Of a stretch of DNA of 64,000 bases, positions 11,571 to 23,416 are shown in pieces (within the stretch, counting starts at the first letter, position 1; each line of letters opens with the position of its first letter). Both the position numbers and the translations under genes were made by a program. The notes below the pieces were generated by a model. That model ran no database searches. It was not told the origin of the DNA and saw nothing but the letters and a program-made list of their open reading frames with translations. The stretch lies in assembly GCF_003086295.3 (NCBI RefSeq), contig NC_092044.1, forward strand, positions 8,954,843-9,018,842. Reading direction: 5' to 3'. The stretch is from Arachis hypogaea (lineage: Eukaryota > Streptophyta > Magnoliopsida > Fabales > Fabaceae).

Positions 11571-11805
11571 TAGCGCCAAACTTGGTTTTCTGAAGTTAGG
11601 CATTATATCAAGGCAATTTTGGAGGAGCATTCGAGAGGGGTGGCGCCTAACTTGGCAATTCTTAAGTTAGGTGCCACTCAAGAAAAAAAAAGGCTGGAGG
11701 TGGCGCCTAACTTGGGCTACACCAAGTTAGGCATGAAAGAGGACTCTGGCTACGGGAGGCTTGGCGCCTAACTCCACCTCCACCAAGTTAGGCGCCAGCT
11801 TTATT
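11571..11805 (+). repeat. Four-unit GGCGCC hairpin array, about 60-bp period
   Basis: Units start near 11571, 11641, 11701 and 11762. Each begins with (T)GGCGCCTAACTTGG or a close variant and ends with its inverse, AAGTTAGGCGCC or a variant, so each unit can fold on itself. The same motif recurs in the 3' LTR at 14705-14820. Confidence 0.85.
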
Positions 11806-12056
11806 ACCTTGTCTTATTCAATACAAAATCACACCACTTCTAAACCAAATCACATAGATTCGATCCCCCTGCACAGATTCCCTTTCCCATCTTTTACCTC
11901 CCCAATCCCGTCCAATCCATTTTCCTTTCCCCATATATTCTTTCCTAACCCTTCCCCAAAAACCACTCGTGATTCCTCTCTCAGAATCCCACACCTTTAT
12001 CCCTTTGACCAAAGCCCCTCCCTCATACCAACACCCCCACCTGTGAACCCCCCATC

Positions 12057-12070
12057 CTCTATATATACAT
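12057..12070 (+). promoter_or_regulatory. Possible internal TATA box ahead of the env-like ORF
   Basis: CTCTATATATACAT lies in a C-rich, leader-like stretch and is followed some 40-60 bases later by ACTCACATACATAAACC, which resembles a plant transcription start and leader. The env-like frame opens about 150-200 bases downstream. This is inference from composition only. Confidence 0.35.
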
Positions 12071-12217
12071 CACCCCATCCCACACAAGACCCACATCAAC
12101 TCACATACATAAACCCATTGAATTCTCAAGAAAGAGAAAAGGCAAGGAGCCGACCACCAGTTTCTATCATTCACAAAGATTTTGCTCTAAACTACATGAG
12201 GAGCATTTTTTTTTAGG

Positions 12218-12999
12218 TTACTTACAAGAGGGTTGTGATTCCGGAAGTGAAATTTGCACTTCAAATGGATGAATATTCAGAAATTTAGTTTTAGATTCAA
12301 AAGCGAGAGTGGCAATTTTCTTACAACTCACATACTGAGGTCGGATAATTGATGGTTCAAGACTTTTATGGCAACCTCTGGGTCACATACAAGGATGTCA
12401 CTGGAGTTAATGAAAAGAAATATCAAAGCGTTGTAAGAGGAAAAACCCTTGACTTCAGTCCAAGGAATATCTGACGGACCCTCCATCTACCACAGCCTGA
12501 TTATTTGATACCTGGGCGCTATAGTGAGAGGGTGGCGAAAGATAAAAAATTGGATCAAGTGCTTAGTGATATATGCATTTAGGGGGCCTAGTGGAGATTA
12601 GGTTCAGAAAGAAGATCTTACCAACTCAAGAGTACTGATCTTGTCCCTTTGGCCAAAGGATGGCTAGATTTTATCTGGAGATCTATCATGCCTACTAGCA
12701 ACCAGTCCGAATACACTGTGGACCGGGTCATTATGATATACTGCATTATGAAGAAAAAAGAAGCGGAGGTAGCAGACATCATTGCCGAGAAAATCTACAC
12801 CATTGCCGCTAATCCCTCTAAGAATGCTAGGCTGGGTTTCCCACATCTTATTTACCGCATCTGTGAAGCAGCTAAGGTCAAGGTGGATAATGATTTTTTT
12901 ATTTTAGTGGAGAGGCCTATCGCTAAGAAGATTATGGAGCATCTTAGGGATCACTATAGGGTCCACAGAGAAGATCAAGCTAAAGAGGAGGCTCAATAG
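12218..12999 (+). pseudogene. Athila env-like ORF (putative plant transposon protein type)
   Basis: The third ORF of Athila elements, once compared to a viral envelope gene; in Pfam terms it resembles the 'putative plant transposon protein' family (my recall, not a search). One frame can be followed from about 12218 to the TAG ending at 12999: QKREWQFSYNSHTEVG, LMVQDFYGNLWVTYKDV, then LAKGWLDFIWRSIMPTSNQS, YTVDRVIMIYCIMKKKEAEV and GFPHLIYRICEAAKVKVD. At least six stops interrupt it; most look like CAG to TAG or CGA to TGA changes (12286-12288, 12292-12294 and others up to 12590). The last 116 codons are open. No signal peptide or membrane helix is visible in the readable part. Confidence 0.75.
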
Positions 13000-14340
13000 G
13001 ACCACCCCCTTGCCTCAGGGACATTATTTTTCGTCTCATGAGTACTGGCAGCAGCTTACTTCTTCTATTGAGCAGATGAGGATTACGCAGGATAGCCGCT
13101 AAGAGTAATTTACATCCTCCATGGAGCAGATGAGGATGATGCAGGATAGTCGTTAGGAGCAGCTTACTTCCACCCTTGATCAGATGAGGGCAGCACAGGA
13201 TATTCAGTGCCATGAGCTATCCCAGCTGAGACATGACTATGGGCATCTGAGAAGACCGTTTGGACCGTAGCCTGAGGAGAGAGACCCCCACCACGGTGAC
13301 TGAGGTGGTCTAGTCCCTTTTTCACTTCCTATTTATTTCCGCTATTATTATGTTATATTCTTATTTTCTGCTATTTTGTTTGAGTGTCTACATGATCTTT
13401 AGTAATTTCAATTCCTAGGTTCTAGTTTAATTTTGTTATTTTTAATTCTGTTGTTTGTTTTTAGTTTAAAAAAAAGATGTCTCATGTATCGCAAACTGGA
13501 CTTTAATCTAAGAAGAAAAGAAAAACAAGTGATGTATTGCATGAGAAATTGAGTTATATTTAAGAGTAATCTTATTTACTTAGATGTGGTGGTATTATCT
13601 GTGATTCTAAATGCATGATATGAATAATGCATATTTGAATTTGAATCAAAGGATGTTGGTGCATGAGGAACAGGAATTTAGAGAACTATTATGAATTCTC
13701 TAAATTAAGCAAAAGTTTAATCCTTGAAGCAAAAAAAATAGCAAGAAGAAAATAAAAAAGTAAGGTCCAAGGCTCTTAGCATCAAGGGCTAGGAAGGTTA
13801 AATATAATTAAAAAGCTCAAAGAGTTGTTTTCCTAGCCATATGTTTGTGGTGTGAATGTGTCAAGTAACCATTGAGACAGAGCATTAAGAGTCGAGATCA
13901 AGTACATTCAACAGAGTATGCCAAAGGCTTTGAGTACCATTGTCTGGGAGTAACTGAAAGAAAAATCAGAAATCAAAGAGAGTTTCCCAGTTAAATGCCT
14001 GTGGTGTTTTGTGTCAAGTAAAGCTTGAGACAAAACATTTAAAGTCACGGCTAGGCTCAAGGTGCAAGGCACCAAGAAAAAAAAGAATAAAGGAAAAGTT
14101 GTTGTGTACAAGGATTAACCCAAAGTGAAAAGGTCAGGGAATTCATAATATTATCTAGATTCTAATTCTGAATGACAGTGACATTCCTCGGATTCAAAGG
14201 ATAGTGAGATGCCAAAACTATTCAGAGCTGCAGTGTATAAATCCCACTTTGAGAAAAAACAGGAGCTTAATTGAGCACTCACTTCTCATACAAATTCACA
14301 TCCTAAGTTTATATTAGTTTTGGTTGCTTGAGGACAAGCA
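13000..14340 (+). other. Athila 3' non-coding region
   Basis: Degenerate repeats of GAGCAGATGAGGAT and GCAGGATAG(T/C)CG lie at 13070-13210 and could be a decayed coiled-coil tail of the env-like ORF. A T-rich then A-rich stretch leads to the polypurine tract. No other coding sequence was seen. Confidence 0.6.
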
Positions 14341-14358
14341 ACAATTTAAGTTTGGTGT
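14341..14358 (+). promoter_or_regulatory. Polypurine-tract region of the Athila element
   Basis: AATTTAAGTTTGGTGT, preceded by GAGGACAAGCAACA, directly abuts the LTR start TGTAATGCATGAGC. This string before the 3' LTR is characteristic of plant Athila/Tat elements. Confidence 0.7.
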
Positions 14359-15790
14359 TGTAATGCATGAGCATATTTTTTATCTTTTCCTAGTGAATTT
14401 GTATTTAAATTGTCAAGTTTAATCAAGATTTAAATGCTCTTTAGCCACTCTGAATGCTACTTTGAGTTGTGTAAAATTTTGTTTATTTCAGGAAGCATTC
14501 GGATAGATTTGACAAGGTTAGTATAGAAGAAAAGGAAGAAAGTGAATGATACTGTCAACCCTAATCTCCTTGCACTCCAACAGAAATAACTTCAGATACA
14601 GATGTCCAATTGACGTAGTTTCAGTGGTATTAGAAAGCTAACTTCTAGGACTTTTTAACAATATATAATAGTATACACTTTTTCTCCATAATGTATGGCC
14701 TTGATGGCGCCTAACTTGGAATTTTTCACGTTCGGGTACAGCCACGCCTAACTTGGAATTTTCCAAGTTAGACGCCAATTCCAAAGATTTCAAGTTAGAC
14801 GCCAATTCCAAAGCCTTGAATGGATGCCACGCCAAAGGAAAAGAGCATTGGAAGATTGCTTTAATTTTGATTAAAAACTTTATTTTATTTATAAATAGAA
14901 AAAGATATTATTTAGTTTTAGAAAATATATTTTATATTTATTAGGACTGGATATAAAAAAGGAAATATTTAGCCCTTCGGGCTCTCTTTTTTTTTACGTA
15001 GCTCATTCTACAGTTTACAATTTTTCTGAATCTTAGTTTTTTCTCTGAGTCATGAGCAACTAAACCTCTACTGTTAAGGTTAGGAGCTCTGTTTATTATA
15101 TGAATTGATACTATTACTCTTCTATTTTAATTAATATTTTGATTTAAATTTCAAGAATTTGTTTTCGTTCTTCATCTTAAGGATATGGGTAGGTCGGAAG
15201 AATAACCCTTATTCTATTTGAGTTCTTATGAACCTTGGAAAAACAATTTACTTGAATAACATCTTGAAAATAATTTCTCTTAAATCACTAATTATATGGA
15301 CTTAACGGGATGCGTGACATATAATCCTCTTATATTTGGGTAATTAAGATTTCTATGGCATATAAACTAGAATTGGACTTAAATCTCTAATTGAAATTAA
15401 GTGACCAAGGAATCGGCGGTTCACTAGGTTAGAGGAGACTAAATTACTAAAGAGTTAAGGTTTAGTCATATATAGTTTGCCATGAATTGAATCTTTTATG
15501 ATTAAAATAGTTGATAAGAAAAGTTAATCCAGAAGATAAACAACTCCGAAACCTTAACTGTTTTCTCATATATATTTCACAACCCGTTTACTTCTTACTT
15601 TCTAATTCTCTGAATTTACTTTTAGTGAACTCTCAAACATCATTTTCTGTTTGTATGACTAAGTAAATCACTCAATCATTGTTGCTTGATCCATCAATCC
15701 TTGTGTGATCGATCCTCACTCACCTGAGGTATTACTTGGTACGACCCGATGCACTTGCCGGTAAATTTATGGACTTTAAATTCCGTACCA
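14359..15790 (+). repeat. 3' LTR of the Athila element
   Basis: Begins TGTAATGC after the polypurine tract and ends TTCCGTACCA, about 1.43 kb. It carries the GGCGCC hairpin motif (14705-14820) and a TATA-like AT-rich stretch near 14890-14940. Only its last ~670 bases are matched by the surviving 5' LTR. Confidence 0.85.
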
Positions 15791-18547
15791 ACGTGCTGAG
15801 TTTAGTAGCCGTTGCATGGGACATTAAGTTGCTTCATCATTGCCGGAGCTGCTGCTGCTCCGTTCTCTCATTTATTCATAGTTACAGTAAGTTATTCCTT
15901 GTTCCGAACCTTTTTGGTCGCTATTTTCATATATATTGTTGAGTTTTACACAATGTTTATGTCTCAGGGTTGAGTTACTGTTGTTGCATGGTGCTTTTGT
16001 GACTTTTGTGGTTGCGATATAGTGGAGTCGTGGTTGCGGCTGCCGCTGATTTTGGGCCAAGTGAGAAAAAGGATTTTTGAACGCGTTTGGTTTTATGGGT
16101 TTGACTATTCGAGGTAGATTTTTCTTAAAACTTATTTTATATTACGAAATTGTTATAAATAGATATTAATGTGAAAATTATATTTTTATGATTATGTGAA
16201 TCTTATAGATTAAACTGATTTATTTAAAATGGATGTGATTAAATTATTGATTGCTTGAGTTGGCATGCGATTATTAATGAAAATTAATTTGAAAAACTAA
16301 TTTGAATGTTTATACTGAGAAGTGGTTTTGCTGGAATTCGGAGTTATATATACTTATATATATTTATTTATTTATTGAGGATTGATTTGGTTTTGTAACT
16401 ATTGGACAGAGTTTGAGAAATGTGGTTTTGAAAGAACCCATAAAGGTGATAAAGTCCGGGTTTTAGGAGAAATATTGTTGAAATTTTCATAAAAATTAGA
16501 GACTTTGTTTGAAGTGTTGTTTGAAAAACTTGGGTTGAAGGATTATTTTATTTGATTTTGATTAACTATGGAAAGGATTGTATTTTGGGGTGTTTTATAT
16601 GAATTCTAAAGTAAGCATTCCAAATTAAGCGATTATGTTTGAAGTGAGATTTCGATTAGGAAGTAAAAATGATTTTGAATATTTTTTGGAAGAGTTTTTA
16701 AACATAAGGTGAAGTTAAAGTTTGTTTTAAAAAAACTGGTTAAATAAAATGACTGTCATTTGATTACTTTTAATTAAAGGGTTATATTTTGAAAAGTATT
16801 TAGTTGAATTCAAACTATTTGGTTTTGATTTGGCGCAACGAAATGATTTCTAAGTGTCTTGAGAATATTTTAAATTTAGAAATGAAATTGAAATCGGTTC
16901 TGAGAACTTGTTTTAAATAAAGGTGATTTTTTTATGGTTATGTTAAGTTGAGATTTTGAAAAGGATGAAATAAAGATTTGACTATTTTCAAAAAAATGAA
17001 TTGGAAAATAAAGCTATTTTAAAGTGTTAAGTTTTTGTGCTAATTTCATAAAAGCTAGATGCTTTGTTTTGAAAACCTTATTTGGTTGATTTTGGTTGAA
17101 TAAGCTATGATTTAAGAATTTTTAATGAATTTAAAATAACGAAATTGGTTGTCATCCCCTAAAATCTTGAGATTCTATTATGGAAATTAATTAATAAATC
17201 CTGATTTAAAGTGATTGATTTAAGAATAAATAATTTTTTACTCTTTTGAAAGAGGTTTAAACTTGAAATGATTTTGAAGTTAGTTCGAGAATTTTGATTA
17301 AGTGAGAAATGAGTTCTATGAAGGAGAACTAGTTTAGAGTGAAGTTGTTTTGAAGGTTTTGAAAAATTGGTTTTAAAGGAAAACGAATTGAGAAAAGGGT
17401 AATTTTTGGCATAATGTGGATTAAATTTATTTTGTTATTGAAAGTAAATGGGTCGAGAATGATTTTGAAATCGGGATAAAGATGAGTTTGATTGTGATTG
17501 AAGGATGGTCGGGCACGATATCCTAAAAGTGTGAATGGGCACTATATCCTATTTAATGGTGATTATCTTTAATCGTAAGGGTGGTCGGGCACGCATCCCG
17601 GATAATGCTGCCTCCCTGGAGAAGGTGACAGAGCACTATCCCTCTTAGACCGACTTGTGATAAGTCCAGGATATGACTGCTGGGGATGTACGACAGAGAT
17701 GAAAGTTCCGGACAAAGATGGTTGGTGAATCTCACTTGATTTTATTTAACCTACGGGTAAGGACGGTTGATTTATTCCATTTATAAGAGTCGGGTCTTAC
17801 AACATAACCGACGCGTAAGCTCGTAGCCAATAGAACATGCATGCTTCATGTGCATCTATGTGGCATTGTTTGGGTATGCATATTGTACTTAGTTTGCCTA
17901 TGTGAACGATTTTGTTTAACTGCTAATTGCCATACTTTATGTAATTGCTCTTGATTGTACTTGAACTCCATTAGTTATGATTGTGACTGATTGGTTGGAT
18001 TGTGGTGATTTGGGTGTTGATTGACTTGTTTGGGCTGGAGGCTATGATTAATTATGTGATGAGTCAGAGGCATGATTGGTTTGTGTTAAGATTTAGTAAA
18101 GTATGAAAAATCAAGTTGGTTCAGTATAGACTTAATGAACCTATGCAATTCTATAGTGAGAACCCTTTCGAGAACGATGTTCTCACTCCCCTACAGGTGT
18201 TTCCTTTTTAGGATATGAACGAGGAAGTCATGAAGAGTTTATTCTGTTTTCTACTTATATGATGTATTGTATTGTTTTAGATATTATGTTTTTCCTCGCC
18301 TTTATCTTTATATATTCTGTAAGAGGGATATGAATTGTATTAGTTAATGCTTGTAAAATTATTATGTATATATATGATCCTTTGTAAGTATTAATATTTG
18401 TATGGATGTATGTTTTAATAAAAAATTGGGTTTAAATTTTAAACAGCTTATATTTTAATATTAAATATTTTTAAGAGTTGTCATAATATCCGAACTATCA
18501 GAGTGGCGCAGCCGAAAATAAAACATTTTGATAATTAAGGTGTTACA
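15791..18547 (-). repeat. Probable LTR or other retroelement fragment, minus strand
   Basis: The right border GGTGTTACA reads TGTAACACC on the minus strand, a common plant LTR start, and is followed there by TTTCGGCTGCGCCACTCTGA. The middle (about 16080-17480) is T/G-rich and lacks coding sequence. 17500-17760 has partly repeated GGTCGGGCACG and CACTATATCC segments. No second copy and no polyprotein are present, so a solo or partial LTR is likely but the left border is unsure. Confidence 0.45.
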
Positions 18548-19344
18548 AATAATATAACCGATAAATTTAAAATGTATTTAATTAATAATTTTATCTATAG
18601 AAGAATCAACTAGAGAACTTAACTGAGATATAATGGGAACTAAATCATAGAGATGGAGATTTGGAATAATAAGGAGGGTTAGAAGAAAAATTTGATGATG
18701 TTCTCAAATCGATTTTCTCATATTTATCTATTTAAGAGAATAATAATATAGGTGTTTGTTTTATTTAAGAATATATATTTAAATTGGTCCTTAAAAAATT
18801 TTGTATTAGACATTTTATATTATAAGAAAATTTTATTATCTTGATGAGGTTTTTGAACTTTATTAAAGTAAGATATATTGGTTATTTACTTTTAAAGATT
18901 TATTTGTTCAAGTAAAAACAATAAATCTGAATATGATAAGAATTTATATATTTTACTTTTGTAAAATTTAAGAATTTCAATGTAATAATAATTTTTTTAG
19001 AGACAAAAACGTCTGACATAAATTTTTTAGAGATCTATTTAAATATATACTCTTTATTTAATTTACAGTACTCATATTTTAGTTATTCTATTTACAATTA
19101 CATTATTACATTGTAACATTTTTATTTTTATTAATCATATATAACACAAATTTATATCTTTTTAGTAATTATTGAAAAATGTTTATACAAAAATAAAATA
19201 TAAAATAATAAAATATATGCAAATTAAATAGATTAGTAAAAAATAAAATTAAAAAATATCAATAAAAACATAAATAGAATATACATTTATCGTGCAATGC
19301 ACATATACACACATAATCATATTCTCATAAGAGTTAAAACTTTC
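18548..19344. other. AT-rich intergenic sequence
   Basis: No coding region, RNA gene or recognisable repeat. Long A/T runs throughout. Confidence 0.6.
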
Positions 19345-20488
19345 GTTGAATTAATACTTAAAATGACGTCTAAAATTTGACTTTCGATTCAATTTAATCC
19401 TCAAAATTTTAATTGATCCAAATTTTATTCTAAAATTTTAATGCATGTCTCAAGTTGATCGTTCCGTCAATTTTCGTCACTGGAAAAATGACGCGATGAA
19501 TTTAGTTGACATCTAACAGTGATACAAGAAAAATGACATCGTTTTTTAAAAACCTAATTCTCTATTCCTTCATCAGTAAAAGAGGATTGTCAAATTTCTA
19601 TGGTGTTAAATCCAAACAAACCAACAAGAAGCTCTTGTAACATTCTTCCACCACTACCATAATCGTAATCATTGCCACTTTTTTTTTGGTCGTGCAATCT
19701 TGGCCACTGCACCGATGTGCACCGTTTATCGCCCTGTCCTTCTGCTCCTCCTCCTTATACTGGATCTTTCTGTTCTTTCTCTTATCCATTTTGTCCTTAC
19801 CGGAATAATCAACCTCTGAATCAGCCACTTCAATCACATGAAAAGCTTTCTTATTTTTTATTTGTGAATGCAACGCAGATAAAGTGAAGAAAAGTGGAGC
19901 ACACTCACGACGGTAACGGCAGAATCGTATGTGCCGGAGTCCGAGGTGGGGGCGACAATGTGGTCAATGGGGAAGGACAATGGTTTTGACGTCGAAAGCT
20001 TTCAGAACGTGGAAGGGGCTCTCGATGAAGGAAGAGGGTGAGTTGAGGTTGTAGTGTTGCATTGGAATCCTATTCTCCATTCTGTATTTTTTTTTTCAAT
20101 GATGATGATGATGATAAAGAATCAGTTTGAAGTGAAATGGAGGAAGTAGAAGAGGTTGTTGTTGTGAATGAAGTAGTTGCTCATGCGTGTGTAAATGAAG
20201 GTGATGATAATTATTTGATCACTGATGAAAATGGGTTGGAGAGAAGTTATGGTTGCTTGAGGAGGAGGAAGAAGAAGAGGGAGAGTAAAACCATGTCGTT
20301 TTGGAACAAATAGCAAAACGACGTCGTTTAATTGTGCCAGGTCAGATTTTCGGTGACGGAAATGGACAAAAGGGCCAACTTGAAGTACACGTTAAAATTT
20401 CAGAATACAATTTGGATCAATTAAAAATTCAAGGAATAAATTGAATCAGAAATCAAATTTCAAGAATCATTTTGAATATTAATTCGAC
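19345..20488. mobile_element. Long-TIR (Mutator-like or foldback) non-autonomous element
   Basis: The left arm (19345-19475) and the reverse complement of the right arm (about 20370-20488) align over more than 100 bases, sharing for example TTTTAATTGATCCAAATT and the GATTCAATTTA segment. The middle is more GC-rich and has a pair of AAACGACGTCGTTT-like and ACATCGTTTTTT motifs inside the arms. No transposase is present. I could not find a clear 9-bp target duplication. Confidence 0.7.
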
Positions 20489-20564
20489 TCAGGGATGGAG
20501 CTAGATGAAATATTAGAGGGAGAAAAAAATATTTACACAATAAAATAAGACTAAAATAAAATTT

Positions 20565-20748
20565 AAGAGAACTAAGTGGGGTTGGTCTAATGATTAGCTC
20601 ACTAGTCCGTTTAAGCAAGTGTCAGGGGTTCGAATCTCGCCTTATATATGCAGCAACCCATTAATCAGTGACAAACTTTTAAATGAAACTCGGTATCACG
20701 ACAGATTAGTCTTTAATATGTTGGAGTAAAAAATACCATAAAAAAATT
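20565..20748 (+). repeat. tRNA-derived SINE
   Basis: The head has an A-box-like GGTCTAATGATTAGCTCACT and, some 35 bases on, GGGTTCGAATCTCGCC, a very good B box. The body runs about 110 bases to an A-rich end. AAATAAAATT(T)A on the left (about 20555) and AAATAAAATTAA on the right (20749-20760) may be the target duplication. It is not a functional tRNA: no cloverleaf closes. Confidence 0.65.
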
Positions 20749-20760
20749 AAATAAAATTAA

Positions 20761-21610
20761 AAAAACTAAATTAAAATTTACATATAATTTAAATATAAAA
20801 AAATTAAAATTAGGGGACACTGGCCTTCTCTGCATGTAGTTCCGCCTTGACTCGACTTTCGTTTTTTACCATGGAATTTTCTTCTTAAATCGTTATTAAT
20901 CAGTAACTTAGTATTTAATGCCAAAAATTTTAATCACAAAAATGGTGGACCTTACTTTAATGCTAAGCATTTAGCCATTTAGTAGTTTCAATTTTAATAA
21001 TGTTTTCGGTTCGAAAAAGAAATAAATGAGGAAGGTGCAAATGAATATGTGTTATTTTAAAATTTAATCTTAACCATTTATTTAGATTTAAGGGTTGAAT
21101 TTATATCTTTTCATTTTTTTATACACAGATAGTTTTTCTTATTAGATACTCAGTCTATATATAATATTGATGTATAGTTTTTCAAGAGTTGATTTATTAT
21201 CTACTTTTTTATATAAAATTTGTAGTAAGCTAGTGTGAAAATAGTGACTTATTTTTTATTATTTAAAGAATCACCCATAAATTTTTTCATTATGTGATTA
21301 ACTTATTTAATAACATTTATTATTACTTTTGTACCAAGAAAATATCGATTTATTCAAATATTTTTTCAATATTAAGAAGTAAAAAAGTACTGACACTATT
21401 GATGGACAAAAATCTGATAATTAATTTCTACAAAAAATATTGCAAAAAGTTTAAAAACACTAGTAAATAAAATCTAATATTTTTAAGAATTACGGACAAA
21501 ATACAATGAAAAAAATTAATATAAAATAAAATTATGAGAAAATTTTGACAAAATAGATATAAAAAACAAATAATTACAAAAATTGTACGTGAAGCACACA
21601 AAGATAGGGG
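20761..21610. other. AT-rich intergenic sequence
   Basis: No gene or clear repeat seen; an isolated C/G-richer stretch near 20815-20870 is not coding. Confidence 0.55.
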
Positions 21611-22981
21611 GATTTTTTTCTAATGTAAAAAAATTAATTAATTGCTGAAACAAGATTTTTAAACTTTATTTTTTAAAATACGATTTTTTTTTGTAATTAA
21701 GGCAAGTTTGTCGTACTCTCGGTGAACTCTATATAAATTATGGAGTTTGTCGCACTCCCAGCGAACTCTAGGATAATTTTGGCACACTATGCAAAGCTGG
21801 TGGGGTCATTTTTATTTGTCCCTTTCTTTTCTAATCTCTCCTCAAAATTTACTTTGTTCCTCCTTTCTGTCTTTTCGACGTCTGTAAAGTTCATTATCGA
21901 CGACATTCTCGGTTTTAGGTCAATAAATAATATGTTAGTTAGAGTTACTTTTTTTTAGCTTAGAGTTACTGTTTACATATTAGATAAAGTTACTAGATAG
22001 ATATTGCATGTTAATTAGAGTTACAGATTTACTGTTTACATGTTAGTTAGACTTCCTGTTAAATGTTTACATGTTAGTTAGAATTTTTATGTTATTATTT
22101 TCAAGTATAGCTGGTTATTGTTTATAATATGTTAATTAGTATAAGTTGTTAGTCAATTGTTAGTTAATTTAGTTAGAATAATTAGATTAAGTTGTGAATT
22201 ACAAGATAATTAATGGAATAATTAATTAGGTTAAGTTAGATTAGAGAGAAACATGATTAATAAAATTTAGGGTTCAATTAGTTATTAATTACGGTTATTT
22301 AGGGTGTTAGTTGACGGCGTCATGTAGTTGGGTTAAATTTAAATTAGTAAGTTTATAAACTAATTAAGAACTAATTTCAATAGATGAACATTTATCTGTA
22401 TGTCCTTGTCGTCACGTAAACGATACCTAATTCAAAATAATAGAAATATTTCTCACAACCGTGTTCTAATAAATATACTAGCAACAGAGACAAGATAATT
22501 GTAATATACCTTTTATAAAATAAACTGCCATCTATTTCGGTCAGATATCTGTAGTAAATTTTTTCACCATTTTTGCCTCCTGCTGTCTGACAGAATGCGA
22601 TATGTCATATAGGTAATTATCGGTTTCCCCAATCTAAAAATGATAGAACCCTTTTTCAATTTTCTTCATCGACACTATTTCAACATCGTAATAAATAGAT
22701 AACAATGGGATTCCTTGACATTGTAGAAAAAATGTCAACAATCAGAACTAACAAAAAATGGACAATAAAATTATGGTTCTCTTATCTGCTCTCCAACAGG
22801 CATACTTTTATTTTAAAAACGTAAGATAGAGTTTGACAGGGGTGCGGTGAATTCTATATAAATTATAGAATTTACCGAGGATGCAACGAACTTATCTTAA
22901 TTACTAAAAAAAAAATCGTATTTCAGAAAATAAAGTTCAAGAAATTAATTAATTTTTTTATTTTATATTAGAAAAAAAATC
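21611..22981. mobile_element. Long-TIR (Mutator-like or foldback) non-autonomous element
   Basis: The left arm from GATTTTTTTCTAAT (21611) and the reverse complement of the right arm ending at 22981 align over about 140 bases. Shared pieces include AAAAATTAATTAATT, AAACTTTATTTT, TACGATTTTTTTT and GTAATTAAG, followed by (C/G)GGTGAACTCTATA-like ends. Flanks AGATAGGGG (21602-21610) and AGAGAGGGA (22984-22992) agree at 7 of 9 positions, a possible 9-bp target duplication. The core is non-coding. Confidence 0.65.
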
Positions 22982-23416
22982 TTAGAGAGGGAGAAAAGAG
23001 ATCTAAGCATATTCTGGTTTTACATATATAGAAGATAATAAAAGAATAAATTAAATTAATTTATTTATTAATTTATTATTTATTAAATAATTTAATATTT
23101 ATTTTAATAAAATTAATGTGATTTAATTGATATAATTAATTAGTTATAATTAAATGTGGTTTAATGACTCAAACAAAATATTAAATAATTTGATATTTAT
23201 CTTAATTAAATTAATTAATTGATAATTATAAATAATGCATTTAAAGTAGTCAGATAACTTAAATAAAAAATACCCCTAAAAAATGTCAAATGAGCTCCAC
23301 TATTAAGTAGGAACCCCAATTTTAATAATATATAACAGATAGTAGATGAGAAAATAGGGTCATATAGCACATTTTTATCGTCAAATTAATATGTGTGTGT
23401 TAAAACGTTATAAAAA
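22982..23416. other. AT-rich spacer between two long-TIR elements
   Basis: Rich in TTAATTAAT and TTTAATAT words; nothing coding seen. Confidence 0.6.

Larger units (their letters stand above)
5907..15790 (+). mobile_element. Athila-type Ty3/gypsy retrotransposon, degraded
   Basis: Order read on the plus strand: partial 5' LTR, tRNA-Asp-type primer site, gag, aspartic protease, RNase H, integrase, hairpin array, env-like ORF, polypurine tract, 3' LTR. This is the Athila layout, with its extra 3' ORF. The two LTRs share several hundred alignable bases, for example TTAATTAATATTTTGATTTA at the left break and GATGCACTTGCCGGTAAATT near the end. The element cannot move by itself: the reverse transcriptase core is missing, every ORF has stops or frameshifts, and the 5' LTR is cut. 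LTR divergence looks moderate, so this is not a very recent insertion. Confidence 0.9.

Noticed and set aside
11761..12216. 151-codon open frame, Pro/Ser-rich
   Set aside because: Composition follows a C-rich non-coding stretch with hairpin modules and a TATA-like site; no recognisable domain.
20590..20660. tRNA gene
   Set aside because: A and B boxes are present but no cloverleaf closes; the extended body and A-rich end fit a SINE.
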